Below, piece by piece: positions 1-7,263 of a stretch of 48,944 bases of DNA. Origin of the DNA: Chloroflexota bacterium. Its GTDB lineage: Bacteria > Chloroflexota > Ktedonobacteria > Ktedonobacterales > Ktedonobacteraceae. The notes below the pieces were generated by a model. It made no database searches, had not been told where the DNA came from, and saw nothing but the letters and a program-made list of their open reading frames with translations. The stretch lies in NCBI GenBank assembly GCA_902812455.1, contig CADDZH010000029.1, positions 1-48,944 on the forward strand, written 5' to 3'. Numbering within the stretch: the stretch's first letter is position 1; each line of letters starts with the position of its first letter. The translations under genes and the position numbers were made by a program.

Positions 1-159
1 ACCCCGCTCACCCGTGACATCCTGCTTCGCCTCTTCGGCAACGACCCTCCCGTTCACCGCTTGCTCCAGCGCCTGCTTCTCTCCCAGGAGATCGTCTCGC
101 CCGCCCCCGATCTCTTCACGACCCCCGGTCATCCCTGCCTGCAACAATTTGAACCGTAG
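1..159 (+). CDS. C-terminal fragment of an unidentified protein (truncated by window edge)
   Basis: Frame 1 is open from the first base to a TAG at 157-159 and gives 52 residues starting TPLTRDILLRLFGNDPPVHR. The leucine/arginine-rich, helical-looking composition and high GC at third positions resemble real coding sequence, and repeat DNA begins right after the stop. I do not recognise the family from this tail. It could be a chance open frame, but the even codon use and the clean transition to repeat sequence make a genuine gene end likelier. No function is proposed. Confidence 0.5.
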   Translation, partial: TPLTRDILLRLFGNDPPVHRLLQRLLLSQEIVSPAPDLFTTPGHPCLQQFEP

Positions 160-221
160 AGGCCCGATTATGATTTTTCACGACCAGGATCGGTCAACAT
201 GTTCGACGGATGCTTCAAGCA

Positions 222-297
222 TGTCATGTTGAGCGAAGCGAAACATCCGCTGCCGATCGATTGAGATCCGCAGGCTGCGCTCGAGTTACCGATTTTG
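222..297. repeat. Family B dispersed inverted repeat (TGTCATgTTGAGCG...)
   Basis: This degenerate copy starts TGTCATGTTGAGCGAAGCG, continues through CATCCGCTGCCGATCG and loses its right end after GATCCGCAGGCTGCGCTCG. Related copies are at 10113-10182, 22697-22766 and 44307-44475, with a fragment near 14000-14048. The complete copies end in CTCAGGATGACA, the imperfect inverse of the left end. It fills most of the 160-355 intergenic space. Confidence 0.75.
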
Positions 298-342
298 ATC
301 GTCAAATTTCATTATCGTGCCCCATTCCCTCACTCAAACTGC

Positions 343-348
343 TATAAT
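343..348 (+). promoter_or_regulatory. -10 box (TATAAT) immediately before the permease start
   Basis: A perfect TATAAT lies 7 bases before the ATG at 356, so transcription would begin at or next to the start codon and give a leaderless mRNA. No convincing -35 hexamer is visible. The box also argues against the upstream GTG at 317, which would sit before the promoter. Confidence 0.45.
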
Positions 349-355
349 ACATAGC

Positions 356-1528
356 ATGGAAATTTTACATGCTATTGCGCAGGCGCTACTGACTGCCTTC
401 GATATGTTGTGGGAAATACTCTGGCCATTAATTCTTGGCTTCACCCTCTCAGGCATCGTCCAGGCCCTTGTTTCCCACCGCGCACTGGCAAAAACACTTG
501 GCTGCGATGGTCCCAAATGTCTCACCCTTGCCGCGCTTTTTGGTATCGCATCAAGCTCGTGCTCCTATGCAGCCGTTGCTCTCGCCCGTTCCATCTACCG
601 CAAAGGCGCCAGCTTTACCGCTTCCATGGCCTTTGAACTCGCATCAACCAACCTCGTCATCGAACTTGGCATTATCCTCGTCGTCCTCATGGGATGGCAG
701 TTTGCCGTAGCGGAATATATCGGCGGCATCTTGATGGTCATCTTCATTGCGCTGATCTTCCGTTTGACCTTGACGCCAAAGCTGGTCAACATGGCACAAG
801 CGCACGCCGAGAAAAACAGGATCGGCAGAATGGAAGGCCATGCCGCAATGGATATGAGCGTATCAGGAGGAACATTGCTCTCGAGGTTATTTAGCGCAAG
901 GGGCCTGACCGCTGTGAGCAATTACTTTGTCATGGATTGGGCATCCGTCTGGACAGATATCGTACTTGGACTGCTCATTGCCGGGGCGCTGGCCGCATGG
1001 GTTCCCGATTCTTTCTGGCAAGCCTTTTTCTTCACGCATAATCCAACGCTTGCCAAAATCGAAGGCCCGCTGGTTGGCCCCCTGGTTGCCATCATCAGTT
1101 TTGTCTGCTCTGTCGGCAATGTCCCCCTTGCAGCGGTCTTATGGCGAGGCGGCATTAGCTTCGGCGGCGTGGTCAGCTTTATCTTCGCCGACCTGATCGT
1201 CCTGCCCATCCTCGACATTTATCGCAAGTACTATGGCTGGAAGGTCATGGTTTACATCCTGCTGACCTTCTACATCACAATGGCCGCCGCCGGATATGTC
1301 GTCGAGTTTCTGTTCGAGGCGCTGGGCATCATTCCATCCAACCGCTCGGTTGTTGTCATCACTGAAGGCGTACACTGGAACTACACAACCATCCTCAACA
1401 TCATCTTTCTCATCCTGGCCGCAATCCTTGTCCTTCGCTTCATCCAAACCGGCGGCCTACCAATGCTACGCATGATGAACACCCCCGAACACGAGATGTC
1501 CCATAGCTCTCCTCATCAGGAAAGCTAA
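356..1528 (+). CDS. ArsP/YraQ-type permease (DUF318, UPF0718 family)
   Basis: This is a polytopic inner-membrane protein of 390 residues with about 8-10 hydrophobic segments. The two halves each carry the family signature: in the first, FGIASSSCSYAAVALARSIY followed by KGAS matches the 'CSCG-P...KGA' region of ArsP_1 permeases; in the second, SFVCSVGNVPLAAVLWRGG is the pseudo-symmetric counterpart. Characterised relatives export organoarsenicals, but many members have no known substrate, so the substrate here is open. A GTG at 317 would add 13 residues, but the TATAAT at 343-348 lies inside that extension, so ATG 356 is preferred. The gene stands alone; no arsR, redoxin or arsenical gene is next to it. 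Confidence 0.85.
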   Translation: MEILHAIAQALLTAFDMLWEILWPLILGFTLSGIVQALVSHRALAKTLGCDGPKCLTLAALFGIASSSCSYAAVALARSIYRKGASFTASMAFELASTNLVIELGIILVVLMGWQFAVAEYIGGILMVIFIALIFRLTLTPKLVNMAQAHAEKNRIGRMEGHAAMDMSVSGGTLLSRLFSARGLTAVSNYFVMDWASVWTDIVLGLLIAGALAAWVPDSFWQAFFFTHNPTLAKIEGPLVGPLVAIISFVCSVGNVPLAAVLWRGGISFGGVVSFIFADLIVLPILDIYRKYYGWKVMVYILLTFYITMAAAGYVVEFLFEALGIIPSNRSVVVITEGVHWNYTTILNIIFLILAAILVLRFIQTGGLPMLRMMNTPEHEMSHSSPHQES

Positions 1529-1589
1529 CAATAAATATGGCCTATGCAGCACCTGATGCTTTTTGACACCCGCATGGGGAAAAGCTGTA

Positions 1590-1826
1590 GGGACAGCGCC
1601 TGGTGCCTGTCCTGCTCAGGGTCCACTCATTCCCTGTTTCGGGTGGCAAAGTTCATGAGGGGCCGATGTATCGCGCCCACCGCCGATTGATCGGTCGTAG
1701 GGGCCCGGTTTACCGCGCCCACTGCCGATTACGACCATGAACAAAATCATTCGGGGATACCCGTAGGTTCCCGATTGATCGTGGAACCCGATTGATCGGT
1801 CGTAGGGGCCAGATTTATCGCGCCCT
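1590..1826. repeat. Repeat-packed intergenic region: one hairpin plus four family A REP copies
   Basis: The 475-base gap between the permease and the next gene holds no credible ORF. A hairpin has arms GGACAG/CTGTCC (1591-1596, 1607-1612). At 1658-1826 four head-to-tail family A units follow, consensus GTAGGGGCCGATTTATCGCG then CCC, often with a second half-unit CCGCCGATTGATCGG. Unit starts are near 1658, 1697, 1762 and 1802. The same unit occurs throughout the window, including around the RAYT gene and inside the helicase gene. Confidence 0.8.
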
Positions 1827-1956
1827 CACAATACCCCGGTTAATTTATTAAAAATCATTATCGGCCCAGGGCAACCCCTCACAATACCCCAATGAATTTG
1901 GAAAGGCTCATTATCATCCATCCTTCCCTTAAAGAGAAAAACCTCCCAAACTTTGT

Positions 1957-1962
1957 TATAAT
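1957..1962 (+). promoter_or_regulatory. -10 box for the small membrane protein gene
   Basis: TATAAT is followed about 40 bases later by a CAGGAG ribosome binding site (1991-1996) and the ATG at 2004. No clear -35 box is present at 16-18 bases. Confidence 0.4.
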
Positions 1963-2003
1963 ATTACCCGCAAGCAACACCTTACCATTTCAGGAGCTAA
2001 TGT

Positions 2004-2591
2004 ATGTCACAACAACAGCAGCAACAAAATGCTGATTATGACTTACTGGCAGTGTTCAGCGACGAAAACAAAGCAGGAGCAGCAGAAGCGAAACTGCATA
2101 AAGAAGGCTTCGGCAATGATGAAGTCTTTCGCCTGGCAGCGAGCGCAGCCGGGGGCGGCCAGTTTCGCGAGCATGGTCCCAGCCGGGAGCGCAGCGCCCT
2201 CTTCCTGCAAACAACTCGTTCAGGCCCCAGCCCGCTCATGGTAATAGTGCTGGCCATCATTGTAGGAATCGTTCTCGGTATACTCCTCTTCGTCATTCAT
2301 TTCGCCATCCCCTCGCTACCAGAGCCAACCTCTGCTATAGCCGGAGCCAGCGTGGGGGTTATCCTGGGAGCAGCGGCAGGTTTGCTGCGAGGTGGCCGCG
2401 TGCGTGGCGCCATTGGCCAGGATGCCTCAAGAACCATGCAGGCCCGGCCAGGAGCCGCTCAAGGTGACCTGACAGTCATCGCTGTTCGCCTGCTTGATCC
2501 AGACAATATTACTCGCAAGTCGCGCGCCCGCGGCATCCTGCTAACAAACGGCGGCAAAATCGATAGAAGTGTCAGCCGCAACCAATCATAG
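2004..2591 (+). CDS. Hypothetical membrane protein with glycine-zipper segment
   Basis: This 195-residue protein starts with a glutamine run (six Q). Its N-terminal ~50 residues resemble the short alpha/beta domain of GspM/17M-like general stress proteins ('AVFSDENKAGAAEAKLHKEGF'-type helix-turn, a weak similarity). A strong transmembrane helix follows at about 77-103, then a glycine-rich membrane segment (AGASVGVILGAAAGLLRGG, about 112-131), and a C-terminal soluble tail. CAGGAG 7 bases before ATG 2004 supports the start. Function is unknown; the glycine zipper suggests helix packing or oligomerisation in the membrane. Confidence 0.75.
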   Translation: MSQQQQQQNADYDLLAVFSDENKAGAAEAKLHKEGFGNDEVFRLAASAAGGGQFREHGPSRERSALFLQTTRSGPSPLMVIVLAIIVGIVLGILLFVIHFAIPSLPEPTSAIAGASVGVILGAAAGLLRGGRVRGAIGQDASRTMQARPGAAQGDLTVIAVRLLDPDNITRKSRARGILLTNGGKIDRSVSRNQS

Positions 2592-2736
2592 GACACTTGT
2601 CCAGAAAACTAGTAATCCTGAGCCGCCTCGATTACAATAAAAATAGGATATTCTCTCATACCCTTTGCTGCCTTATGCTATTATTAATTATTAGCTCTAC
2701 CACAAATTCGGGGCTGGCATCTTCGTATATGGTAGG

Positions 2737-2755
2737 GGCGGCCCTTGCGGTCGCC
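2737..2755. repeat. Hairpin of the RYAAG-loop family (C/D)
   Basis: GGCGGCC and GGTCGCC arms enclose the loop CTTGC, which reads GCAAG on the minus strand. The arms pair with one G-T wobble. The same loop with different arms occurs at 9400-9420, 31308-31326, 33332-33352 and 48856-48876 and inside the MITE-like element at 33816-33914. Confidence 0.55.
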
Positions 2756-2811
2756 TTGATCCCTTACCCCCGGTTTGCGGTCGAACCCTGATTATCTGAG
2801 GGGAAATCATC

Positions 2812-3117
2812 ATGCTCAATTATGTAACATCTTCACAGTTACAAACCGAAGCGGAAGATCTTACTCGCCTGCGCTCCGAACTCCTCCCTCCATATAAGGT
2901 TATCCTGCATAACGATGACTACAATGAAATGACCTATGTCGTCTTCGCCTTGCTCCACGCCATCAATAGCCTTTCTCAAGCAGAGGCCGAGCACATCATG
3001 CTGACAGCTCACCTTACAGGAAGCGCTATCGCCACCGTCTGCCCAAAAGAGATGGCCGAATTCTACCAGGAACGCCTGCTCAGCTATGGGTTGACAGCGA
3101 CAATTGAACCGGATTGA
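2812..3117 (+). CDS. clpS: ATP-dependent Clp protease adaptor protein ClpS
   Basis: This 101-residue protein has the ClpS fold signature. PPYKVILHNDDYNEMTYVV is the classic 'Y-V-hL-NDD-(Y/F)-(N/T)-x-M-x-F-V' N-end-rule pocket and ClpA/ClpC docking region, followed by the A.xxM...H..G.A and 'E.AE.....L...GL.a.iEpd' C-terminal pattern. ClpS delivers N-degron substrates to the ClpAP/ClpCP protease in the cytosol. GAGGGGA precedes ATG 2812 at normal spacing. It is monocistronic here with no clpA/clpC nearby, and length is typical. The acidic NDD residues and the small-to-bulky pocket residues appear intact. Confidence 0.95.
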   Translation: MLNYVTSSQLQTEAEDLTRLRSELLPPYKVILHNDDYNEMTYVVFALLHAINSLSQAEAEHIMLTAHLTGSAIATVCPKEMAEFYQERLLSYGLTATIEPD

Positions 3118-3186
3118 ACAGCTTTTTTGCTTTGCCAGCCATCTCCGCCATTGCTCTACGCCGGTCCCCCTCCTTCCCAGTGAAAC

Positions 3187-3225
3187 GTAGGGGCCGATTG
3201 ATCGCGCCCACCGCCGATTCATCGG
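3187..3225 (+). repeat. Family A REP element
   Basis: One near-consensus copy, GTAGGGGCCGATTGATCGCG then CCC, followed by the half-unit CCGCCGATTCATCGG. It occupies the space between clpS and the universal stress protein gene. Confidence 0.8.
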
Positions 3226-3418
3226 CACGTCCCCATAAGTCATCCAAAGGATGGAGGCCCGGTATGCTTTTGCCATTGACGCCCCGTGTTCTAGAATATA
3301 GAATCTATATAGCCTGCGTGGATGGCATCGAAGACGATTCTGCTCATCGAGCAAGAGCGTGAAGAATGCTGCAATGATGCTGCTTTATCATGGGCCACCA
3401 GGAAGGAGATGGTACACT

Positions 3419-3955
3419 ATGGTTCATTTATGGCGCTCGAAGGATAAAGAAGACATAGATGTCACGAAAGCTGCGCCAGGGGTTGGGGCAGTAGGCGATA
3501 TCGCCGTGATCATCGCTGGCAATAAACTTGATAATGAGTTGGTTCGTCTCGCCTGCCTTATGGCAAAAAAGGCGAAACGCAAAGTTCATTTAGTACATGT
3601 CATTGAAGTACCGCGTACACTCCCTTTGAAAGCAACCCCCTCCAAAGAGTCCGAAGAGGCCGACAAGATGCTCACACAAGCGCTCGCGCTGGCAGAAGAA
3701 TCTGGCTGTGACGCGGTAGCTGAAGTTGTCCAGGCTCGTGAAGCCGGGCCTGCCATTGTTGACGAAGCACGCGATCATGCCTGTGCCTTGATCTTGCTTG
3801 GCCTGGTACGCGACCCTCAAAGGATGCATAACGATCTGGGCAAGACGGTACCCTATGTGCTGATGAACGCCCCCTGCCGGGTTTGGCTTGTTCACGACCC
3901 CAAGCGAGGCGCTAGCCAATCCGGTACCGGTACCCAGGCAGGGCCAGGCCAGTAA
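3419..3955 (+). CDS. Universal stress protein (UspA-like)
   Basis: The gene encodes 178 residues. After an ~28-residue charged leader comes the Usp beta-alpha fold: GDIAVIIAGNKLDNELVRLA (first strand and helix), VHLVHVIEV (second strand), a central helical stretch with AEEAxSGC, then VVQAREAGPAIVDEA, ALILLGLVRD and a C-terminal NAPCRVWLV strand typical of 'pCPVllV'. The ATP-binding G-x2-G-x9-G(S/T) loop is not canonical: the region reads GLVRDPQRMHNDLGKT, so nucleotide binding is uncertain. AAGGAGAT at 3403-3410 fixes ATG 3419; the frame also opens upstream at 3359 but without a site. It likely acts as a cytosolic stress factor. Confidence 0.85.
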   Translation: MVHLWRSKDKEDIDVTKAAPGVGAVGDIAVIIAGNKLDNELVRLACLMAKKAKRKVHLVHVIEVPRTLPLKATPSKESEEADKMLTQALALAEESGCDAVAEVVQAREAGPAIVDEARDHACALILLGLVRDPQRMHNDLGKTVPYVLMNAPCRVWLVHDPKRGASQSGTGTQAGPGQ

Positions 3956-3982
3956 CGCCCCCGCTTTCGTGTTAAAATATGG

Positions 3983-3988
3983 TATAAT
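3983..3988 (+). promoter_or_regulatory. -10 box for the GAF gene
   Basis: A perfect TATAAT lies 78 bases before ATG 4066, in an AT-rich patch unlike its surroundings. The -35 region is not recognisable. The implied 5' leader is about 70 bases. Confidence 0.4.
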
Positions 3989-4065
3989 TGACTACAAGAG
4001 AGCAAAAATGTGTATCAATTTACTCATCTATAGATAGAGATTAGCTCTTCGAAGGGAGTATTTCG

Positions 4066-4653
4066 ATGGCAATCAACCCTGCTGCTGAACCGCCAGCGCG
4101 TACACATAAAGACTACTATAACGCCCTCTACCAGGTAGCCTTGACTATTTCATCCAGCCTCGAACTGGATGACGTGCTCCAACGAGTCGCCAGGAGCATC
4201 ACCGAGGCCATGCAGGTGAAGGCATGCGTATTACGCCTCCTCGATCCTCGCACCGGGCACTTACAACTGAGCGCAGGCTATGGGCTGAGTCGTAGCTACT
4301 TAGCAAAAGGCCCCGTTGAGGTCGAGCATAGCCCCATCGATAGCGAAGCCCTGAGTGGCACGCCCGTCATCATCCCGGATGTCAGAGTCGATAGCCGCTT
4401 CCAGTACCAGGATGCCGCCAGGCAAGAAGGTATTGTTTCTGTCCTTTGCGTACCATTAGAGGTGCATGGCAAAGCTATTGGTGTGCTGCGCGTTTATGCA
4501 GGGGAACAGCGTGTCTTCCATAAAGATGACATCCAGTTTCTTACCGTGCTCGCCAGCCTGTCCGCTCTTGCCATTGAAAATGCCAGCCTCTATGATAACC
4601 TCAAGCGCTCCTATGATGGCGTCATGGATGTGCTGTGGGGCACTGTCAGGTAG
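4066..4653 (+). CDS. GAF domain protein
   Basis: This 195-residue protein is essentially one GAF domain with short flanking helices. An N-terminal helix (YNALYQVALTISSSLELDDVL, about 20-40) leads into QRVARSITEAMQVKACVLRLLD, then a 'L.L.AgyGLS..Yl.kGPv' strand-loop, 'G.PviIPDVr.DsRFQY' and 'EGI.SvLCVPL.v.GkaiGvLRVY', ending in a helix. This matches GAF sensors placed before histidine kinases or GGDEF domains, but no output domain follows: the protein ends about 15 residues past the domain. It may be a stand-alone ligand or redox sensor working through a partner. GAAGGGAG precedes the ATG. Ligand unknown. Confidence 0.85.
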   Translation: MAINPAAEPPARTHKDYYNALYQVALTISSSLELDDVLQRVARSITEAMQVKACVLRLLDPRTGHLQLSAGYGLSRSYLAKGPVEVEHSPIDSEALSGTPVIIPDVRVDSRFQYQDAARQEGIVSVLCVPLEVHGKAIGVLRVYAGEQRVFHKDDIQFLTVLASLSALAIENASLYDNLKRSYDGVMDVLWGTVR

Positions 4654-4676
4654 AACCCGAGCCCCTGAGTTCTACC
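4649..4676. terminator. Palindrome between convergent genes
   Basis: GGTAGAAC (4649-4656) and GTTCTACC (4669-4676) form a perfect 8-bp stem with a 12-base loop that overlaps the GAF stop codon and lies 6 bases from the DUF711 stop. Neither side has a strong T run, so it may be a weak bidirectional terminator or a repeat. The same core arms (GTAGAAC/GTTCTAC) reappear at 47425-47443. Confidence 0.4.
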
Positions 4677-4681
4677 AGCGT

Positions 4682-5881
4682 TCATCTGACAACTGTGTTG
4701 GTTAAATACGGCGAGGTGAAGGCTGTTCGCTCCCCGGCCCGCTTGCCGGGAACAGGAAAAAGCCGGGCCGAGAGTGGCTTGTGCAGGCGCAGCGCCAGGG
4801 CTGCTACATCGGCCAGCAGATTTGCTATCGTCTCCGGCTCAATATCCCCAGGCAAGGGTATGGTATCCAATCCGGTGCCGCACACAGCGGAATAGAGTAG
4901 CAATTGATGCACATTCACCATCCCCTCTGCCCAGCGCTGCCCCAACACCGCGTCCTCAAGCACAGGCAGCATCAGCCCGCAGTAACCACATGTAGGCAAC
5001 CCCGTACTTTTCAAGGCATTCGTCAAAGCCGATGCAACCGCAAGCGTGCCAGGCTCCCCAAAACGCCCTCTTCCGCATAATTCAATAGCTGTAACGATGC
5101 TCTCTTTTCCCATCGGCGCAGGCGAGAGATCGATGCCACCAAAGATCAGCTTGTGATCACCGGCTATCCTCTGGGCCAACCTGACAACTGGCTCGGCTTC
5201 AGAGATTATTGCTTGCTCGACCAGATATCTCACCATATCGAGAGGCAGCGGTCTTTCTTCCTGCCCTGGAAGGATAAAAGAGCGCAGCGCTTCGGTAACT
5301 AATCCCGCTCCTTGCAAACCCAGCGAGAGGCTGGCAGGGCCTTCGTGATAGGCTGCGGGGAAAAATGGCGTGCCTGGCTTGACACAGGCCAGCATGGCAA
5401 AGCGAAAATTGCCGAAGCCCTCCGCTGTTTCTCTCGATAATCGAAGCATGACCCCGGCAGTTGGCTTCGCAGCCGCCAGGAATGCAACATGTCCTCCATC
5501 CTGCTCCTTCTGGTCGATAAGCACTGAGGCATTGAGAGCGCTAGTGGAGATCAACAGGTCGGCGAGTAGCTCGATACGCTGCATGGCATCATCGGACGGA
5601 GCAGCTTTTGCCGGGCCAAGCGAGCAGAATCCCAGGCCAGCATCATCCAGCATATGCTGCAATTCCTGTACATATGTGAGGATGCTAGCAGGCGACCAGC
5701 CCGCCATATCGTCAAAGAGCGGGCGCGTCGAAAGGCGCACAGTCTGCACCTCGTAGCCAGCTTCTGTGTACAGCTTGCTGGCCTGCTGCAGAATGGCGGC
5801 CGCCCGCCCAATCACCGCCCCGGTGAGAGGATGCGGCTCGGCTACACCAAGTGTAATAGTACGGATAGGAGGTCTGGACAT
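4682..5881 (-). CDS. DUF711 / UPF0210 family protein
   Basis: The product has 399 residues. The C-terminal third carries the family's most conserved blocks: GLPTCGYCGLMLPVLEDAVL, then a second block reading CGTGLDTIPLPGD, and the closing run of LHKPLSARLFPVPGKRAGE followed by T-F-SPYL. The N-terminal part begins with the IRTITLGV strand seen in this family. Structures of relatives show a ferredoxin-like/alpha-beta fold, but the biochemical role of UPF0210 proteins is not established. ATG 5881 is chosen; a TTG one codon upstream is the only alternative. The gene lies 17 bases downstream of the small gene ending at 5899 on the same strand, so the two probably form one transcript. It converges with the GAF gene. 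Confidence 0.8.
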   Translation of the reverse strand: MSRPPIRTITLGVAEPHPLTGAVIGRAAAILQQASKLYTEAGYEVQTVRLSTRPLFDDMAGWSPASILTYVQELQHMLDDAGLGFCSLGPAKAAPSDDAMQRIELLADLLISTSALNASVLIDQKEQDGGHVAFLAAAKPTAGVMLRLSRETAEGFGNFRFAMLACVKPGTPFFPAAYHEGPASLSLGLQGAGLVTEALRSFILPGQEERPLPLDMVRYLVEQAIISEAEPVVRLAQRIAGDHKLIFGGIDLSPAPMGKESIVTAIELCGRGRFGEPGTLAVASALTNALKSTGLPTCGYCGLMLPVLEDAVLGQRWAEGMVNVHQLLLYSAVCGTGLDTIPLPGDIEPETIANLLADVAALALRLHKPLSARLFPVPGKRAGERTAFTSPYLTNTVVR

Positions 5882-5898
5882 CAAATTCTGTCAACACA

Positions 5899-6336
5899 TT
5901 ATGCAGCGAAATTATCAAGCAACCAGCGCACTGTAGCTTCGTCAGGTGCTCTGTAGATGAGCTTTACCAGCTTTCGCAAATCTTCAGGCTTATCAAGATG
6001 TGTAACCTGTTGCTGTGCCAATTCCGCAAGAGGTGGATACTCTTCACTTACTGCTTCAACTACTGTTTCTTGCAAGGCTCGCAGCTCTGCCCTTGCAATA
6101 CGCTCCTGGACATCTGGATTGTCATCAATCAAACTGTCATATTCCATATTATGCAGTTCCTCCTTTACCCGCTGCTTGTCTTGTTCAGATACAGTAGTTG
6201 ACCGTTCCATAATACGCGCAAACCGCGTCAGATGCTGTGCCAGCTCAAGGCGGCTGTATCGCTGCCCCATTTCGTGAATGGCCTGTATCAATAAAGCAGC
6301 GTTAGCGCCCTTCATTGCTGGCAGGAACGTGTACAT
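5899..6336 (-). CDS. Small helical protein, possibly the C-terminal remnant of an Rpn/DUF4351-like protein
   Basis: The product has 145 residues, is strongly helical and charged, with no membrane segment. The end, EDLRKLVKLIYRAPDEATVR then WLLDNFAA, resembles the C-terminal tail common in Rpn-like PD-(D/E)XK nuclease/transposase-type proteins, and the body (QRVKEELHNMEYDSL, QERIARAELRALQE) fits the helical region that follows the nuclease in those proteins. No nuclease domain is present: family A repeat DNA begins 60 bases upstream, so an N-terminal domain may have been lost. ATG 6336 is preferred because TATAAT (minus strand, 6341-6346) sits just upstream; ATG 6312 is an alternative. It precedes the DUF711 gene. 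Confidence 0.55.
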   Translation of the reverse strand: MYTFLPAMKGANAALLIQAIHEMGQRYSRLELAQHLTRFARIMERSTTVSEQDKQRVKEELHNMEYDSLIDDNPDVQERIARAELRALQETVVEAVSEEYPPLAELAQQQVTHLDKPEDLRKLVKLIYRAPDEATVRWLLDNFAA

Positions 6337-6395
6337 GTGTATTATACCCTTTTGGATATGTTCTCTGGGAGAATTATATACACAGGACCATAGCT

Positions 6396-6482
6396 GTAGG
6401 GGCCGATTATGCACATGAGCAAAATAACCCACCAGTCAACTGTAGGGGCCGATTTATCGTGCCCAGCGCCGATTTATCGGCC
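6396..6482 (+). repeat. Family A REP copies at the left side of the RAYT gene
   Basis: A partial copy (GTAGGGGCCGATTA, 6396-6409) is followed by a full copy at 6442-6482 with two half-units, GTAGGGGCCGATTTATCGTG and CGCCGATTTATCGG. The full copy faces the inverted copy at 7140-7163 on the other side of the RAYT gene. Confidence 0.85.
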
Positions 6483-6555
6483 TTCATCCTGCTCACCGCT
6501 GGTGTCGGTTTATGTTGTTAATACCCATTATCAGTCCCCTACTTCTCCGCGTCAC

Positions 6556-7026
6556 TTAGTAGCGCTTGTATAATTTGTCCTGGGGCCAGCGTCCTGGATT
6601 GTCAAGAATATACTGGCGAATTTGCTGCAAAGCCGCCTCCGTGCGGATCACCGAATCGTAATACTTTTCTTGCCAGGCAAACCAGGGCTGGCCTTCAGAT
6701 CGTCGAATATGGTAGGATGCCGCTGCCTTAAATACCCTGATGATCTCCGGCAGAGCAACTTTTGGGCCGGATTGTGCCGGATTCACCTCCGTCAATTCAA
6801 GGATAGCGTGCAAATGATTAGGCATAAAGACGTATTCATGCAGCCTGACATGAGCAAAGCGCCTGGGCAGCGTGAACCAGACGGATTCTGCAATTTGCCC
6901 AGGGCGCTTCAAATGCACCTGGCCATCCGCAATCCTACCAAAGACAAGGCGATGCTGCTGGGTACAGATGGTGACGAAATAGAAGCCTGGTTGGCTATAG
7001 TCATAGCCCGCTAAGCGGTGAGACAT
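6556..7026 (-). CDS. REP-associated tyrosine transposase (RAYT, Y1 / IS200-like HUH family)
   Basis: The product has 156 residues. The N-terminal SQPGFYFVTICTQQ strand, the HUH motif FMPNHLHAI (H71, H73), a helix around 93-108 and the C-terminal WQEKYYDSVIRTE block with candidate nucleophile tyrosines Y122/Y123 are those of Y1 transposases (PF01797) of the RAYT group, ending in 'YILDNPGRW'. HUH enzymes cut single-stranded hairpin DNA through a 5'-phosphotyrosine. AAGGGGGAG just upstream selects ATG 7026 over an upstream codon at 7116. No accessory tnpB or serine recombinase is present, and the gene sits alone between inverted REP copies, so REP repeats are its likely substrate. Confidence 0.9.
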   Translation of the reverse strand: MSHRLAGYDYSQPGFYFVTICTQQHRLVFGRIADGQVHLKRPGQIAESVWFTLPRRFAHVRLHEYVFMPNHLHAILELTEVNPAQSGPKVALPEIIRVFKAAASYHIRRSEGQPWFAWQEKYYDSVIRTEAALQQIRQYILDNPGRWPQDKLYKRY

Positions 7027-7139
7027 GATAGCTCCCCCTTTGTATGAAGATGGGTAGATGATAGCAGAGGTTGGTAGGAGTTTCAAGCGGCCGATAATGA
7101 ACGTTAAAAAAATCATCGGAGTACACGTGTGTCATACGA

Positions 7140-7163
7140 GGGCACGATAAATCGGCCCCTACA
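7140..7163 (-). repeat. Family A REP, inverted copy right of the RAYT gene
   Basis: GGGCACGATAAATCGGCCCC then TAC reads as the reverse complement of the copy at 6442. A remnant CGGCCGATAATG lies just to its left at 7088-7099. The dus promoter begins about 60 bases downstream. Confidence 0.8.
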
Positions 7164-7224
7164 GCCTTTCCGTTTGCTTGATTGCGCGCGCTATTCCTTC
7201 ATACGCCCATCCACACAGAACAGA

Positions 7225-7254
7225 TTGACCATACCTCTTAAGAAGGTGTATCAT
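7225..7254 (+). promoter_or_regulatory. Promoter of the dihydrouridine synthase gene
   Basis: TTGACC (7225-7230), an 18-base spacer and TATCAT (7249-7254) form a good housekeeping-type promoter. The expected transcription start falls at about 7261-7264, next to ATG 7264, which predicts a leaderless or near-leaderless mRNA. It also argues against the longer reading frame starting at 7129. Confidence 0.6.
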
Positions 7255-7263
7255 ATTGAAGCT

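Larger units (their letters stand above)
6442..7163. mobile_element. REPtron: RAYT gene bracketed by inverted family A REPs
   Basis: The RAYT gene (6556-7026, minus) is flanked by GTAGGGGCCGATTTATCGTG on the left (plus orientation) and its inverse CACGATAAATCGGCCCCTAC on the right (7144-7163). The two inner 20-mers are exact reverse complements. This is the layout known for REP-associated tyrosine transposases, which mobilise or maintain REP/BIME repeats genome-wide. The many copies elsewhere in this window share this consensus. Confidence 0.75.

Noticed and set aside
1658..1826. REP cluster as a CRISPR array
   Set aside because: Units are palindromic, degenerate and head-to-tail with irregular spacing; no spacers of even length and no cas genes.
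2597..2791. 64-residue frame between the small membrane protein and clpS
   Set aside because: It runs through a palindromic repeat, lacks a ribosome site and has unusual composition; treated as non-coding.
3114..3362. 82-residue frame after clpS
   Set aside because: It is largely translated family A repeat and overlaps the region before the real ribosome site at 3403.
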